Origin: Pseudobutyrivibrio ruminis AD2017
GTDB lineage: Bacteria > Bacillota > Clostridia > Lachnospirales > Lachnospiraceae
Direction of reading: 5' to 3'
Length of the DNA stretch: 64,000 nt
NCBI RefSeq assembly: GCF_000424305.1
Contig: NZ_AUJQ01000004.1
Span: 62,001-126,000 of the forward strand
In this document: positions 9,140 to 18,034 of the stretch, piece after piece
How positions within the stretch are numbered: position 1 is the stretch's first letter
Layout: each line of letters begins with the position of its first letter
Notes under the pieces: generated by a model
Told to the model about the DNA's origin: nothing
Databases searched by the model: none
The model's input: only the letters and a program-made list of their open reading frames with translations
Translations under genes and position numbers: made by a program

Positions 9140-10191
9140 TTAGGAGATGCAACGACATATTCAATGCCGTCTACCTTAATAGTTTCAACATCATCAAGGG
9201 TACTGAAAATGCTCTCTTCAACATAATTGAATTTCTCAGGCTCGCGGCCACGCTCAAGGCTTTGTATTAAGGCTGCGACTCTAGGGCCATGAAGTGGATT
9301 ACATTCGCCGATGCATGCAATCTTACCTTCCTTAGCATATGCCAAGGCCTCTCTATTGATTCCATCAAAGGAAAGAACCATTATCTCTCCGTTTTTAATA
9401 TCTGCACCAGCAGTTAAGCCTGCTGACTCGATTGCCTTAATGGCGCCGATTGCTTCGTTGTCGTTTTCACAGTATACAACGTTTATATTATCGTATTCAC
9501 GAAGTAATTCGCTCATTACCTCGCGGCCCTTTTCCTGGGTGAAATCTGCGTCCTTTAGGGCCACAATATCCCAGCCGTGTTCTATGGCTGCCTCGTTTAA
9601 TCCGCGGGAGCGACCTAGCTGCGCTGTGGAACCGAGGGTTCCCTGCAAATCAACTATATGAAGATCTTCTGAAGGAATATCGTTAGCTAAGGTGTATTGG
9701 TATAGCCATTCGCAAACCTTTTTCCCTTCAAGCTCGAAATCTGAACCAATCCAGCACTGATATAAGGACCTGTCTGCCACATCAACCATACGGTCAACAA
9801 GTATAACAGGAATCTTAGCCTCCTTCGCCTCCTCAAGAACTGAATCCCAACCTGTTTCCATAACAGGGGCAAGGACGATGTAATCAACATCCTGCTGGAT
9901 AAATGTACGGATTGCAGTTATTTGATTAGTCTGCTTCTGCTGGCCATCGTTGAATACTAGATTATAGCCATTGTTTATAGAAAAAGCTTCCTTCATGGAT
10001 GCAGTGTTGGCGCTACGCCAATCAGATTCTGCACCAAGCTGGGAAAATCCAACAACTATCCTTCCATCATCCTCATTTTCAGTTTGCTCTGTCAGAACAT
10101 CTTGTTCCGTGTTAACAGGACGACTGCTCCCGCAGCCAGCCAAAACCAGCAACGAGAGCAGAAGCCACATAAAAGTCTTTTTATTTTTCAT
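9136..10191 (-). CDS. Sugar ABC transporter substrate-binding lipoprotein (second in the cluster)
   Basis: This 351-residue lipoprotein should bind a monosaccharide outside the membrane and deliver it to the CUT2 transporter. It has a lipobox LVLAGC after a hydrophobic N-terminus and a periplasmic-binding-protein type I fold: VGFSQLGAESDWRSANTASM, DYIVLAPVMETGWDSVL and the NVVYCENDNEAIGAIKA segment. These match the YtfQ-like branch. It is the last gene of the operon, 5 nt after the second permease, and is clearly related to the binding protein at 13908-14942. A binding protein at both ends of the operon is unusual and may mean two substrates. Confidence 0.85.
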   Translation of the reverse strand: MKNKKTFMWLLLSLLVLAGCGSSRPVNTEQDVLTEQTENEDDGRIVVGFSQLGAESDWRSANTASMKEAFSINNGYNLVFNDGQQKQTNQITAIRTFIQQDVDYIVLAPVMETGWDSVLEEAKEAKIPVILVDRMVDVADRSLYQCWIGSDFELEGKKVCEWLYQYTLANDIPSEDLHIVDLQGTLGSTAQLGRSRGLNEAAIEHGWDIVALKDADFTQEKGREVMSELLREYDNINVVYCENDNEAIGAIKAIESAGLTAGADIKNGEIMVLSFDGINREALAYAKEGKIACIGECNPLHGPRVAALIQSLERGREPEKFNYVEESIFSTLDDVETIKVDGIEYVVASPK

Positions 10192-10196
10192 AAGTA

Positions 10197-11237
10197 TTAT
10201 ACTGCCTTTAATGCCTTCTTCTTATTAGCCATGATAACAGACTGAATCAAAAGGAACAAGCATAGCATTGCAGCAATTGTAATTCCTGTCCACCAAGCCT
10301 GGTCGAAACCTGCTGATGAAACGATGTTTTGGATGGTGCTAAGTGAAAGAACACCAAATAATGTTCCGATAATATTTCCAACACCACCTGTAAGCATTGT
10401 GCCACCGATGATTGATGAAGCGATTGCGTTCATTTCCATACCCATGGCATGAGATGCTGCACCAGAACCTACGTGGAGGAAATATACATATCCACCGATG
10501 CCAGCTAATACTGAGCAGATAAGGTGTGATAAGAACTTTGTACGTTTTACATTGATACCAAGCATCAAAGCGCTTTGCTTGTTACCACCAACAGCGTAGA
10601 AGCTGCGACCAAGCTTTGTCCAACGTAACACTACAAAAAGTACAAGCACAATGATAATTGCAACAACAACTCCGATTTCAACATAAGCAGGAACATATGC
10701 ACCAAGCTTGTTTGTTGAACCCATTCCTGGAACGTTGATACGTGTAAGCTTTAATGCTACGAACTTTTCGTTTGAAACGTTGAATGGTGCTGTGTTAACT
10801 ATTGTTGTCATACCTCTGGCAAAGAACATACCTGCAAGAGATACGATAAATGGCTGGATATCTAAGTATGCTACTAAAACACCCTGAACGATTCCATAAG
10901 CAAGTCCAATTCCAAGGGCAATAAGTACTGAGCCAAAGATTGAACCATCATGATAATCCAAATAAACTGCGCAGCACATTGATACAAGGGCTACAACACC
11001 ACCGATTGAAATATCGATTCCACCTGTTATCATTACAAGGCTCATGCCGCAGGATGTAATGATAAGCGCTGCATTTGCGTTCAAAATATTGAAGAATGCC
11101 TGTGGCTTAGTGAAGGCTCCACCAAGAATTAATGCAGCTCCAATATACATAAGAACAAATACTACTATTGTGATTGAAAGAAGGAGATTTGTATCGCTAA
11201 CACGTTTGAAGATACTTTCCTTATTTGCCTTTTCCAT
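10197..11237 (-). CDS. Sugar ABC transporter permease (CUT2, YjfF-like)
   Basis: This is a 346-residue inner-membrane permease of the CUT2 sugar class with about ten hydrophobic segments. It shows ITSCGMSLVMITGGIDISIGG, the characteristic (G)GIDLS-like motif of the family, and a second region near YAVGGNKQSALMLGINV. Its ATG overlaps the stop of the first permease by one base (TAATG). Together the two permeases would form a heterodimeric channel powered by the ATPase at 12309-13829. Confidence 0.9.
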   Translation of the reverse strand: MEKANKESIFKRVSDTNLLLSITIVVFVLMYIGAALILGGAFTKPQAFFNILNANAALIITSCGMSLVMITGGIDISIGGVVALVSMCCAVYLDYHDGSIFGSVLIALGIGLAYGIVQGVLVAYLDIQPFIVSLAGMFFARGMTTIVNTAPFNVSNEKFVALKLTRINVPGMGSTNKLGAYVPAYVEIGVVVAIIIVLVLFVVLRWTKLGRSFYAVGGNKQSALMLGINVKRTKFLSHLICSVLAGIGGYVYFLHVGSGAASHAMGMEMNAIASSIIGGTMLTGGVGNIIGTLFGVLSLSTIQNIVSSAGFDQAWWTGITIAAMLCLFLLIQSVIMANKKKALKAV

Positions 11238-12316
11238 TATGCCACCTCCTTCTTGTTTACAAACTTTTTGCTAAGCTGTCCAAGATAATCACGTACAGTT
11301 GGAGCTGAGAATACAACAAGGATAATAACTACAACTGCCTTGTATGCAGCAAGTGCATCAGAGCTTACCTCAAACTTGTAAAGAGTTGTTGTCAAGAACT
11401 GGATGACGTATGCAGCTAAAATTGAAGCCCAGATATTGAACTTACCACCTGAAAGTGAGTTACCACCAAGGGCAACTGCAAGGATGGCATCCATTTCGAT
11501 ATCCTTTGCAATTACTGAATAGTTAATTGTTGAAAGACGGCTTACCTTGATTAATGCTGCTACAGCAACACACAATCCTAAAATAACAAACGCTAGAACC
11601 TTGATTACTGTTGGATTGATACCGTTAAGTCTTGAAGACTTTTCGTTGATACCAACAGCCTGTGTATAAAGTCCTAAGTTTGTGAACTTAAGAACTAATG
11701 CAATGATGATAATGCATGCAATTGCAATAAATACTGTTGTTGGAATTGGGATTCCTGGAATGAATCCACCAAAATATGCAAACTTTGGATCTGGAACGAT
11801 TGGAAGCTCATTGTTGTTAATCCAAGCTGCGATTGAACGTCCAGCTGTGAACAAAATCAATGTTGCAATCATTGGCTGAATCTTAAATATGGCTACCAAT
11901 ACACCGTTGAACAATCCGCAAAGCATTCCAACTACACATGCTACCAAAAATGCTACGATTACAGGGGCAGCTAATTCTGTAGGTCTTGCAACACCGCCGC
12001 AAAGTACCCTAAGCATTGCAGAGCCTGCGATGGCAATTGTTGCACCAACGGAAATATCCTGTCCACCAGATGCCGCTGTAACAAGTGTCATACCAATTGC
12101 AAGGATTGCAAGCTCTGAGCCGTAATCCAAAATAGTAATAAGGTAACCAGATAAAACTGGGTTGCCTGCGTTGTTAAGTCCCATTGTAACCTTGAAGAAG
12201 GTTGGATCATGGAACAGGTTTATAAGTGCAAGTAACACTAATGCTAAAAGCGGAATAAACATCTGATTAGAAATCAGCCTTCGCCAAAAGTTGTTGTCTT
12301 TGTTTGTTTTACTCAT
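11237..12316 (-). CDS. Sugar ABC transporter permease (CUT2, YtfT-like)
   Basis: This is a CUT2 permease of 359 residues with many membrane segments, the motif LAIGMTLVTAASGGQDISVGATIAI and the downstream LYTQAVGINEKSSRLNGIN element. The chosen ATG at 12316 overlaps the ATPase gene by 8 nt and has GGAGG 11 nt upstream; a GTG four codons earlier (12328) would sit on the Shine-Dalgarno. It is coupled to the second permease through TAATG. Confidence 0.9.
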   Translation of the reverse strand: MSKTNKDNNFWRRLISNQMFIPLLALVLLALINLFHDPTFFKVTMGLNNAGNPVLSGYLITILDYGSELAILAIGMTLVTAASGGQDISVGATIAIAGSAMLRVLCGGVARPTELAAPVIVAFLVACVVGMLCGLFNGVLVAIFKIQPMIATLILFTAGRSIAAWINNNELPIVPDPKFAYFGGFIPGIPIPTTVFIAIACIIIIALVLKFTNLGLYTQAVGINEKSSRLNGINPTVIKVLAFVILGLCVAVAALIKVSRLSTINYSVIAKDIEMDAILAVALGGNSLSGGKFNIWASILAAYVIQFLTTTLYKFEVSSDALAAYKAVVVIILVVFSAPTVRDYLGQLSKKFVNKKEVA

Positions 12317-13829
12317 TTTCGCTTTCACCTCCGGCTATGGTTTTCATAATCTTGTTCTGGCTCAAATCATCCTCTGTTAACTCGCCAACGATTTTGCGAT
12401 CACGAAGAACGATAAGTCTTGAACAAGTACGGAGCATTTCGTCTGTTTCTGAAGAAATGAATGTAACACTCATACCCTCTGAAGCAAGCTCCAATACAAG
12501 CTTCTGAATATCTACCTTTGTACCAACGTCGATACCACGTGTTGGCTCGTCAAGGATGAGATATTCTGGGTGCATAAGCAACCAACGAGCTAAGATTACC
12601 TTCTGCTGATTTCCACCTGATAATGATTTGATTGGTGTATCAGCTGAAGCAGTCTTGATATTCAGTTTTTTAATATATTCATCTGCAAATTTATATTGCT
12701 CGGCCTTTGAGAATGGCTTGAAGAATCCAGTTAGAACCTGAAGTGCTAAGATAATATTCTCCCTAACTGACAAATCTCCAATGATACCGTCAACCTTTCT
12801 ATCCTCTGGAAGATATGCAATGCCGTTTTTCATTGCATCAAGAGGCTTTTGGATTTTAACATCCTTGCCGTGAACCTTAACCTTTCCAGATAGAACTCTG
12901 TCGGCACCAAAGATAGCACGGACGCTTTCTGATCTACCAGATCCAAGCAATCCGATAAAGCCGTTAACTTCACCCTTTTTAATGTAGAAATCAAATGGCT
13001 CGATGCCTGCATCACTCTGCAAGCCCTCTGCCTCAAAAATAGTTTCACCTGCGTCACTTCCGCTGTAAGTTTCATGCTCGCCCTTAATGTCTGAAAGGTC
13101 ATCCATTTCCTTTCCAAGCATCTTTGCTACCAGCTGAACGCGAGGTAAATCTTTTATTTCATACTCTCCCACTAACTGACCGTCGCGAAGAACTGTAATC
13201 TTGTCACATACCTCATACACCTGGTCAAGGAAATGTGTAACGAAGATGATTCCAACTCCTCTTGCCTTTAGGTCACGCATTAATCCGAATAGCTTTTCAA
13301 CTTCCTGTGCATCAAGTGATGATGTTGGCTCATCAAGGATTAATACCTTACAATCCATGTCTACCGCTCTTGCGATGGCAACCATCTGCTGAACTGCGAT
13401 AGAGCAGCTTGCTAACTGCTGTGTTGCAGACGCTGGAATATCAAGTGATTTTAATATACGGTCTGCATCCTCATTCATTTTTTTCCAATTTGTAAAAGCA
13501 CCTTCGGTACGTCCAATATACATATTTTCTGCAACCGTAAGGTTTGGACACAATGTAATTTCCTGATATACGGTACTGATACCGCTACGCTGTGCGTCCT
13601 GTGGTGAGTGAATCTGAACTTCACCCAATCCTTTCAAGCTAATAGTTCCTTCGTCCTTTGTGTAAACTCCGGTAAGGACCTTAATTAATGTAGATTTTCC
13701 CGCACCATTTTCCCCCATCAAAGCGTGAATCTCACCTTCATTCAAGGAAAAATCCACATTTGCTAAGGCTCGAACACCAGGAAAACTTTTGCAAATGCCA
13801 CGCATTTCAAGTACTCTGTTGTCTTTCAC
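12309..13829 (-). CDS. Sugar ABC transporter ATP-binding protein (two nucleotide-binding domains)
   Basis: This 506-residue protein carries two ATPase domains in one chain, as in MglA, RbsA and YtfR. The N-terminal domain has a normal Walker A (GENGAGKST, about residues 39-47) and LILDEPTSSLD. The C-terminal domain has a degenerate Walker A (GLLGSGRSES), a good signature LSGGNQQK and LILDEPTRGID. It would couple ATP hydrolysis to import through the two permeases. It is 78 nt downstream of the binding-protein gene, separated by a GC-rich hairpin. Confidence 0.93.
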   Translation of the reverse strand: MKDNRVLEMRGICKSFPGVRALANVDFSLNEGEIHALMGENGAGKSTLIKVLTGVYTKDEGTISLKGLGEVQIHSPQDAQRSGISTVYQEITLCPNLTVAENMYIGRTEGAFTNWKKMNEDADRILKSLDIPASATQQLASCSIAVQQMVAIARAVDMDCKVLILDEPTSSLDAQEVEKLFGLMRDLKARGVGIIFVTHFLDQVYEVCDKITVLRDGQLVGEYEIKDLPRVQLVAKMLGKEMDDLSDIKGEHETYSGSDAGETIFEAEGLQSDAGIEPFDFYIKKGEVNGFIGLLGSGRSESVRAIFGADRVLSGKVKVHGKDVKIQKPLDAMKNGIAYLPEDRKVDGIIGDLSVRENIILALQVLTGFFKPFSKAEQYKFADEYIKKLNIKTASADTPIKSLSGGNQQKVILARWLLMHPEYLILDEPTRGIDVGTKVDIQKLVLELASEGMSVTFISSETDEMLRTCSRLIVLRDRKIVGELTEDDLSQNKIMKTIAGGESENE

Positions 13830-13859
13830 CGGCTTATCTCCCTAATCTCTTTTTTGAAA

Positions 13860-13881
13860 GAGGCGCGGAAATCCGCGCCTC
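13860..13881 (-). promoter_or_regulatory. GC-rich hairpin between binding-protein gene and ATPase gene
   Basis: In the transcript GAGGCGCGG pairs with CCGCGCCTC around a 4-nt loop. It is followed by CTTTCAAAAAAG rather than a U-run, so it is a weak terminator at best. In many ABC operons such a hairpin protects the 3' end of the binding-protein mRNA and lowers expression of the distal genes. That role is inferred here. Confidence 0.6.
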
Positions 13882-13907
13882 ATGAATTACTATAGTTACA
13901 ATGACAA

Positions 13908-14942
13908 TTAGATTCCGTATGTATCAACGTCTTCCTGTGTAATTGTCTCAGCATCGAAGCCCTTCTCTTCCATGATTACAACCTTCTCTGCTGGAGCGCT
14001 TCCACTTTCGATTGTCTTGATGATTTCATCAATGTATGAAGCCTGGAATGGGTTGCACTGTCCATCATAGTTCCAGTTCTGAGCAAGAAGCTCTTCAAGT
14101 GCCCACTTGTTGCAGTCAAAGCCCATAACGATTACGTCTTTGCCAACACCGTGTGAGATACCAGCTGCATCAAGAGCTGCTACAGCACCCTTAGCCATAT
14201 CATCGTTCTCAGCGTAGATTACGTTGAAGTCCTTACCAGCATCGATCTGTGACTGAACGATCTGCTGTGCCTTCTCTGCGTTCCACTCAGCTGTCTGCTG
14301 TGCTACGATTTCCCAGTTGCTTTCTGCTGCTACCTTGTCATCAAGAGCGCCTGAACGACCCTGCTGTGCTGCAGAACCCATAACACCCTGAATGTGGATA
14401 ACCTTGTAGCTGTCTAAGCCCTGACCCTCAAGCCACTTAACTGCTGTCTCACCTTCTTTGTCCATATCAGATACGATAGAAGCATCATAGAGGCTCTCAT
14501 CAGCATCGATTGTACGGTCAAATAAGATTACGTGGATACCAGCATCCTTAGCATCCTGAAGTACGCTGTCCCAACCAGCTGTATCAGCTGCAGAAAGAAG
14601 TAAGTAATCAACATCATCCTGGATGAACTGCTGAGCTGCCTGAATCTGCTCATCGTTCTTTAAGCTGTATGCGAATGATGCATCATAGCCATTCTCCTTT
14701 GTGAACATTGCCTTTAAGTCAGCATCGTTAGCTGTACGATAACCAGACTCGTTAGGATCGTTGTTGATGATACCAACCTTGATTAAATCACCAGAAGCTT
14801 CTGTTGTCTCCTCTGTAGTAGCTGCTGTATCGCTACTTGTGTCACCTGTTGCTGCTGCATCGCCGCTGTCGCTGCCGCCGCATGCTACAAGACCCATTGT
14901 CATTGCAGCAACCATCATCATTGCTAAAACTTTTCTCTTCAT
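13908..14942 (-). CDS. Sugar ABC transporter substrate-binding lipoprotein (first in the cluster)
   Basis: This 344-residue lipoprotein has the lipobox GLVAC, a Ser/Thr/Asp/Glu-rich linker (residues about 22-50), then a type I periplasmic-binding fold: VGIINNDPNESGYRTANDAD, DYLLLSAADTAGWDSVL, FNVIYAENDDMAKGAVAALD. The pattern is closest to the YtfQ-like group (galactofuranose and related sugars), but the sugar cannot be assigned from the sequence alone. GGAGGGG precedes the start. It lies just downstream of the YesM/YesN pair and upstream of the transporter genes. Confidence 0.88.
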   Translation of the reverse strand: MKRKVLAMMMVAAMTMGLVACGGSDSGDAAATGDTSSDTAATTEETTEASGDLIKVGIINNDPNESGYRTANDADLKAMFTKENGYDASFAYSLKNDEQIQAAQQFIQDDVDYLLLSAADTAGWDSVLQDAKDAGIHVILFDRTIDADESLYDASIVSDMDKEGETAVKWLEGQGLDSYKVIHIQGVMGSAAQQGRSGALDDKVAAESNWEIVAQQTAEWNAEKAQQIVQSQIDAGKDFNVIYAENDDMAKGAVAALDAAGISHGVGKDVIVMGFDCNKWALEELLAQNWNYDGQCNPFQASYIDEIIKTIESGSAPAEKVVIMEEKGFDAETITQEDVDTYGI

Positions 14943-15057
14943 TTTTCCCCTCCTTATTAGGTCTAATTGATTTATGGGATTTCCCCCTTGTTGAGATTAT
15001 CTTAGCCCAGAAGGTTGGGATTTTACATTGATAAAAAAAAGTTTCTTGTTTGATTTT

Positions 15058-16404
15058 TTATTCCGTTTTTTGTAAAGTTTGATTTTCTACGATTTCGGTA
15101 GAATTTTTAGGGAGATGGACAGTCACCTTAGTGCCTTCCTGGTATTTACTGTCCACAACCAAACCGTAATCCTCTCCAAGATTAAGGCGAATACGTTCAT
15201 TTACATTGTAAAGACCATAAAGAATGTTTTCCTCTGGAACACTTTCCAGCAAGCCATTGTTTACTGCTGCAAGGCGTTCCTCAGTCATGCCGATTCCATC
15301 ATCTGCTACTTCTATATAGTAGGAATCCACAGTCTCCCATCCTTTTATAGTGATTTTTCCACCGCCACGTTTATTTTTTATACCATGATAAAGGGCATTT
15401 TCCACAAGTGGCTGAAGTGTAATTTTAGGAAGCCTGTTAGAAAACAGCTCCTCCGGCACATCTATTTCATATCGCAAAATATCCAAATATCTAATCTGCT
15501 GAATTTCCAGATAACTGGTAACATGCTGCAAATCTTCCTTAACGGTTACGATTTCTTTACCCTTATTAAGAGATGTTCTGAAGAAATCTGAAAGACTGCC
15601 TACCATGGCAATTACCTGCTTTTGATTGCCCGCCTCTGCGGACCAGACAATGGCATCCAATGTGTTGTACAAAAAGTGTGGATTAATCTGAGCCTGCAGC
15701 AATTCAAACTCCGCCTTTCGAAGCTGGCGCTGTTCCGCTCTAACCTGTTTTTCGATAGGCTCTGTGATTTGGATTGGTACAAAGATGGAATACACAACCA
15801 ATATAGAAATAATAACCATGAAAAAGCACACTGCAATTCTCATGAAATTAATTACATGAGCCCTGTTATTTTCCTGGGCAGTTTGCAGTTCCCTGTTTTC
15901 GTAGTAGATGTATTCGTTGATGGTATTTTGCACTAGGCCCGTTACAATTTGCACATCGTTTTCCCAGATGACCATATTTTCTTCGTATCGACCTTCAGTC
16001 TCAAGATTAGAAACAATTCTTTTGTTGTAGGTTTCCAGATTGTCCAGATATTTTTCAGCACTCTCCAAACGTTTTCTATTGTCATCGGTATCGGTGTACT
16101 GCTCAAGATTTTCAACTACACGTCTGGCATCAGTAAGAAGCCCCGGAAGCAGCGACTGCTCTGGGGTCTTGTTACCAACAATCAAAAGATATGTTTCATA
16201 GTCGTAATCATTTTTAAAATCCAATGAGAACTCGCTGGCCGTCACAACGGAGTTAAGCATTTTGTCGTATCTGGAATTTGTTTCCCAAAGATTGTAAAAA
16301 ACGTAGCCCAAGAAAAACAGGATTGGAATCAGCAAAAACAAATACGACATTCTTATTTGAAGTGCAAGCTTTCCCTGCTCTTTTTCGCTATTTTTGCTTC
16401 TCAT
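15058..16404 (-). CDS. Sensor histidine kinase, YesM type
   Basis: This is a 448-residue membrane histidine kinase. An N-terminal membrane helix (about residues 20-40), an extracellular sensor region of about 150 residues and a second helix (about 188-210) are followed by the His_kinase domain with the phosphorylated histidine in QINPHFLYNTLDAIVW and an ATPase domain with LVENALYHGIKNKRGGG and DDGIGM. Its start overlaps the stop of the YesN-like gene by 4 nt (ATGA), so the pair is translationally coupled. It probably senses the presence of the sugar, perhaps through one of the binding proteins, and signals to the regulator upstream. Confidence 0.92.
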   Translation of the reverse strand: MRSKNSEKEQGKLALQIRMSYLFLLIPILFFLGYVFYNLWETNSRYDKMLNSVVTASEFSLDFKNDYDYETYLLIVGNKTPEQSLLPGLLTDARRVVENLEQYTDTDDNRKRLESAEKYLDNLETYNKRIVSNLETEGRYEENMVIWENDVQIVTGLVQNTINEYIYYENRELQTAQENNRAHVINFMRIAVCFFMVIISILVVYSIFVPIQITEPIEKQVRAEQRQLRKAEFELLQAQINPHFLYNTLDAIVWSAEAGNQKQVIAMVGSLSDFFRTSLNKGKEIVTVKEDLQHVTSYLEIQQIRYLDILRYEIDVPEELFSNRLPKITLQPLVENALYHGIKNKRGGGKITIKGWETVDSYYIEVADDGIGMTEERLAAVNNGLLESVPEENILYGLYNVNERIRLNLGEDYGLVVDSKYQEGTKVTVHLPKNSTEIVENQTLQKTE

Positions 16405-18014
16405 TTCACTTCCTCTTTAGCTGTTCCACGATACTGTGTAGGTGTCATCCCCTGTGCCTTCTTAAAAGCATAAGAGAAATAATGAGAATCCTTGTAGCCT
16501 ACCATAGTTGCTATTTCGCTACTCTTTTTGCTAGTGCAGCGCAACAGCTCCTTAGCCTTAGTAATACGATAGTCTGTAAGATATTTTATGAAAGGCTGGC
16601 CTGTCTGCTGGCGGAAAACTGCGCTCAAATGATTTGGCGAAAAGTTTACGTATGCCGCCAATGTATTAAGGGAGAACTCCTCATCTGCATAGTTTTCCTC
16701 TATAAATTCGATGGCATCTCTAACCACATCATGATATCTGCTCTTAGATTTTTCCTCCCGAAGATTAATTGCCGCATCAATTATTCGCTTCATGTAGCCT
16801 ACCGCATTTTCCTTATTAAACATTATGCCCTTGTCGGAATCAAAGGATTCAATAAGGTTGCGGGATGCACCGATTTCATTTTCCACAAAATCAACTACAG
16901 TAAGATAGGTATCCATTGTCAGATACTGGCGGAACATGGTGGAATTCATGACACTGGCACCAAGCTCTCTAATAAATTCCTCAACGAAGAAGGTTACCTC
17001 GTTGCAGTCACCTCTGCGAAGGAACTCTATAACACGTTCATGTGCCATCTGCTTAGGATTAAGATCTGACAAAGACAGGTCATCATTTTCCTGAGCTAAG
17101 TGCTCGTTACCCCAGATGAATTTATTGGTCTCGCCTAAATGACGATGGGCAAATCCACGTCCTGCGCTATCAAATGACTCTGGGATCTCAGTGATATGGG
17201 TAACGGTTTTGCCTACACCTGCGAAGAATCTTATGTGACGATTCTCCTCAAACATGGACTCCATCTTGTTTATGCATTCCTTTAAAAGAGCATCCATCTG
17301 CTCATTTGAATCTGCCTTAAATAAAAATGCCTTGCCTTCCAGATGACGATCGAAAAGCAAAGCATTTTTCTCCTCGGCCATCTGTTTTAATCTGTCTTCC
17401 ATAGAAACAACGGTTCCAGAGTATTCCTCCATATCGTGTCTATCAGACCAGACCTTCAACAAAAGTATGTTGTAGCAAACTGCAGAAAGATCTAAGGACA
17501 AATCTCTTGCCTCGCCCATGAGACTAACTGTGTCTCTTCCGCCAGTTACCAATGAGTCGAAGAACCTAAGCTTTTCAGCCAGATTCTTTTCCTCCATTTC
17601 TCTTTCGTACTTTTCTACAATGGCCAATTCTTCTTTTTTATCTTTTATTTTTTGACCAAGGCTTTCCAATTCTTCTACTAATTTTTCACCGCTAATAGGC
17701 TTGCCTAAATATTTGGCAACGCCGATGTTCAACGCCTCCTGGGCATAGGCAAACTCCTCGTAGCCTGTGAGCAGGATGATTTCTGTAGAAGAATGCTCCT
17801 CCTTAATCATTTTGGACAAAGTTAGTCCATCCATAAATGGCATTTTGATATCCGTAATTACGATATCAGGAAGCTCCTTTCTAATCATAGGAAGTGCCAC
17901 CTCGCCGTCACCAGCTTCACCGCAGAATTCGAAGCCGTGACCCTTCCAATCAATGTTGTTCTTGATTGATTCGCGGACAAAATACTCGTCCTCAACTAAA
18001 AAAACCTTTAACAT
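16401..18014 (-). CDS. Response regulator with AraC-type HTH, YesN type
   Basis: This is a 537-residue response regulator. The receiver domain is at the N-terminus (VFLVEDE, then DIVITDIKMPFMDG with the phospho-acceptor Asp, and GKP). A long middle region follows, and a C-terminal AraC/XylS double HTH contains FSLNTLAAYVNFSPNHLSAV and KSSEIATMVGYKDSHYFSYA. The ATG at 18014 has GGGGGA 5 nt upstream; an upstream TTG would overlap that site. It is expected to activate the adjacent transporter genes when phosphorylated by the YesM kinase. Confidence 0.92.
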   Translation of the reverse strand: MLKVFLVEDEYFVRESIKNNIDWKGHGFEFCGEAGDGEVALPMIRKELPDIVITDIKMPFMDGLTLSKMIKEEHSSTEIILLTGYEEFAYAQEALNIGVAKYLGKPISGEKLVEELESLGQKIKDKKEELAIVEKYEREMEEKNLAEKLRFFDSLVTGGRDTVSLMGEARDLSLDLSAVCYNILLLKVWSDRHDMEEYSGTVVSMEDRLKQMAEEKNALLFDRHLEGKAFLFKADSNEQMDALLKECINKMESMFEENRHIRFFAGVGKTVTHITEIPESFDSAGRGFAHRHLGETNKFIWGNEHLAQENDDLSLSDLNPKQMAHERVIEFLRRGDCNEVTFFVEEFIRELGASVMNSTMFRQYLTMDTYLTVVDFVENEIGASRNLIESFDSDKGIMFNKENAVGYMKRIIDAAINLREEKSKSRYHDVVRDAIEFIEENYADEEFSLNTLAAYVNFSPNHLSAVFRQQTGQPFIKYLTDYRITKAKELLRCTSKKSSEIATMVGYKDSHYFSYAFKKAQGMTPTQYRGTAKEEVK

Positions 18015-18034
18015 AAATTCCCCCAATAAAACAA

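Noticed and set aside
16278-17069. 263-codon plus-strand open frame opposite the YesM/YesN genes
   Set aside because: It lies antisense to two well-supported genes, has no ribosome site and its product is compositionally odd; it is a shadow of the real genes.
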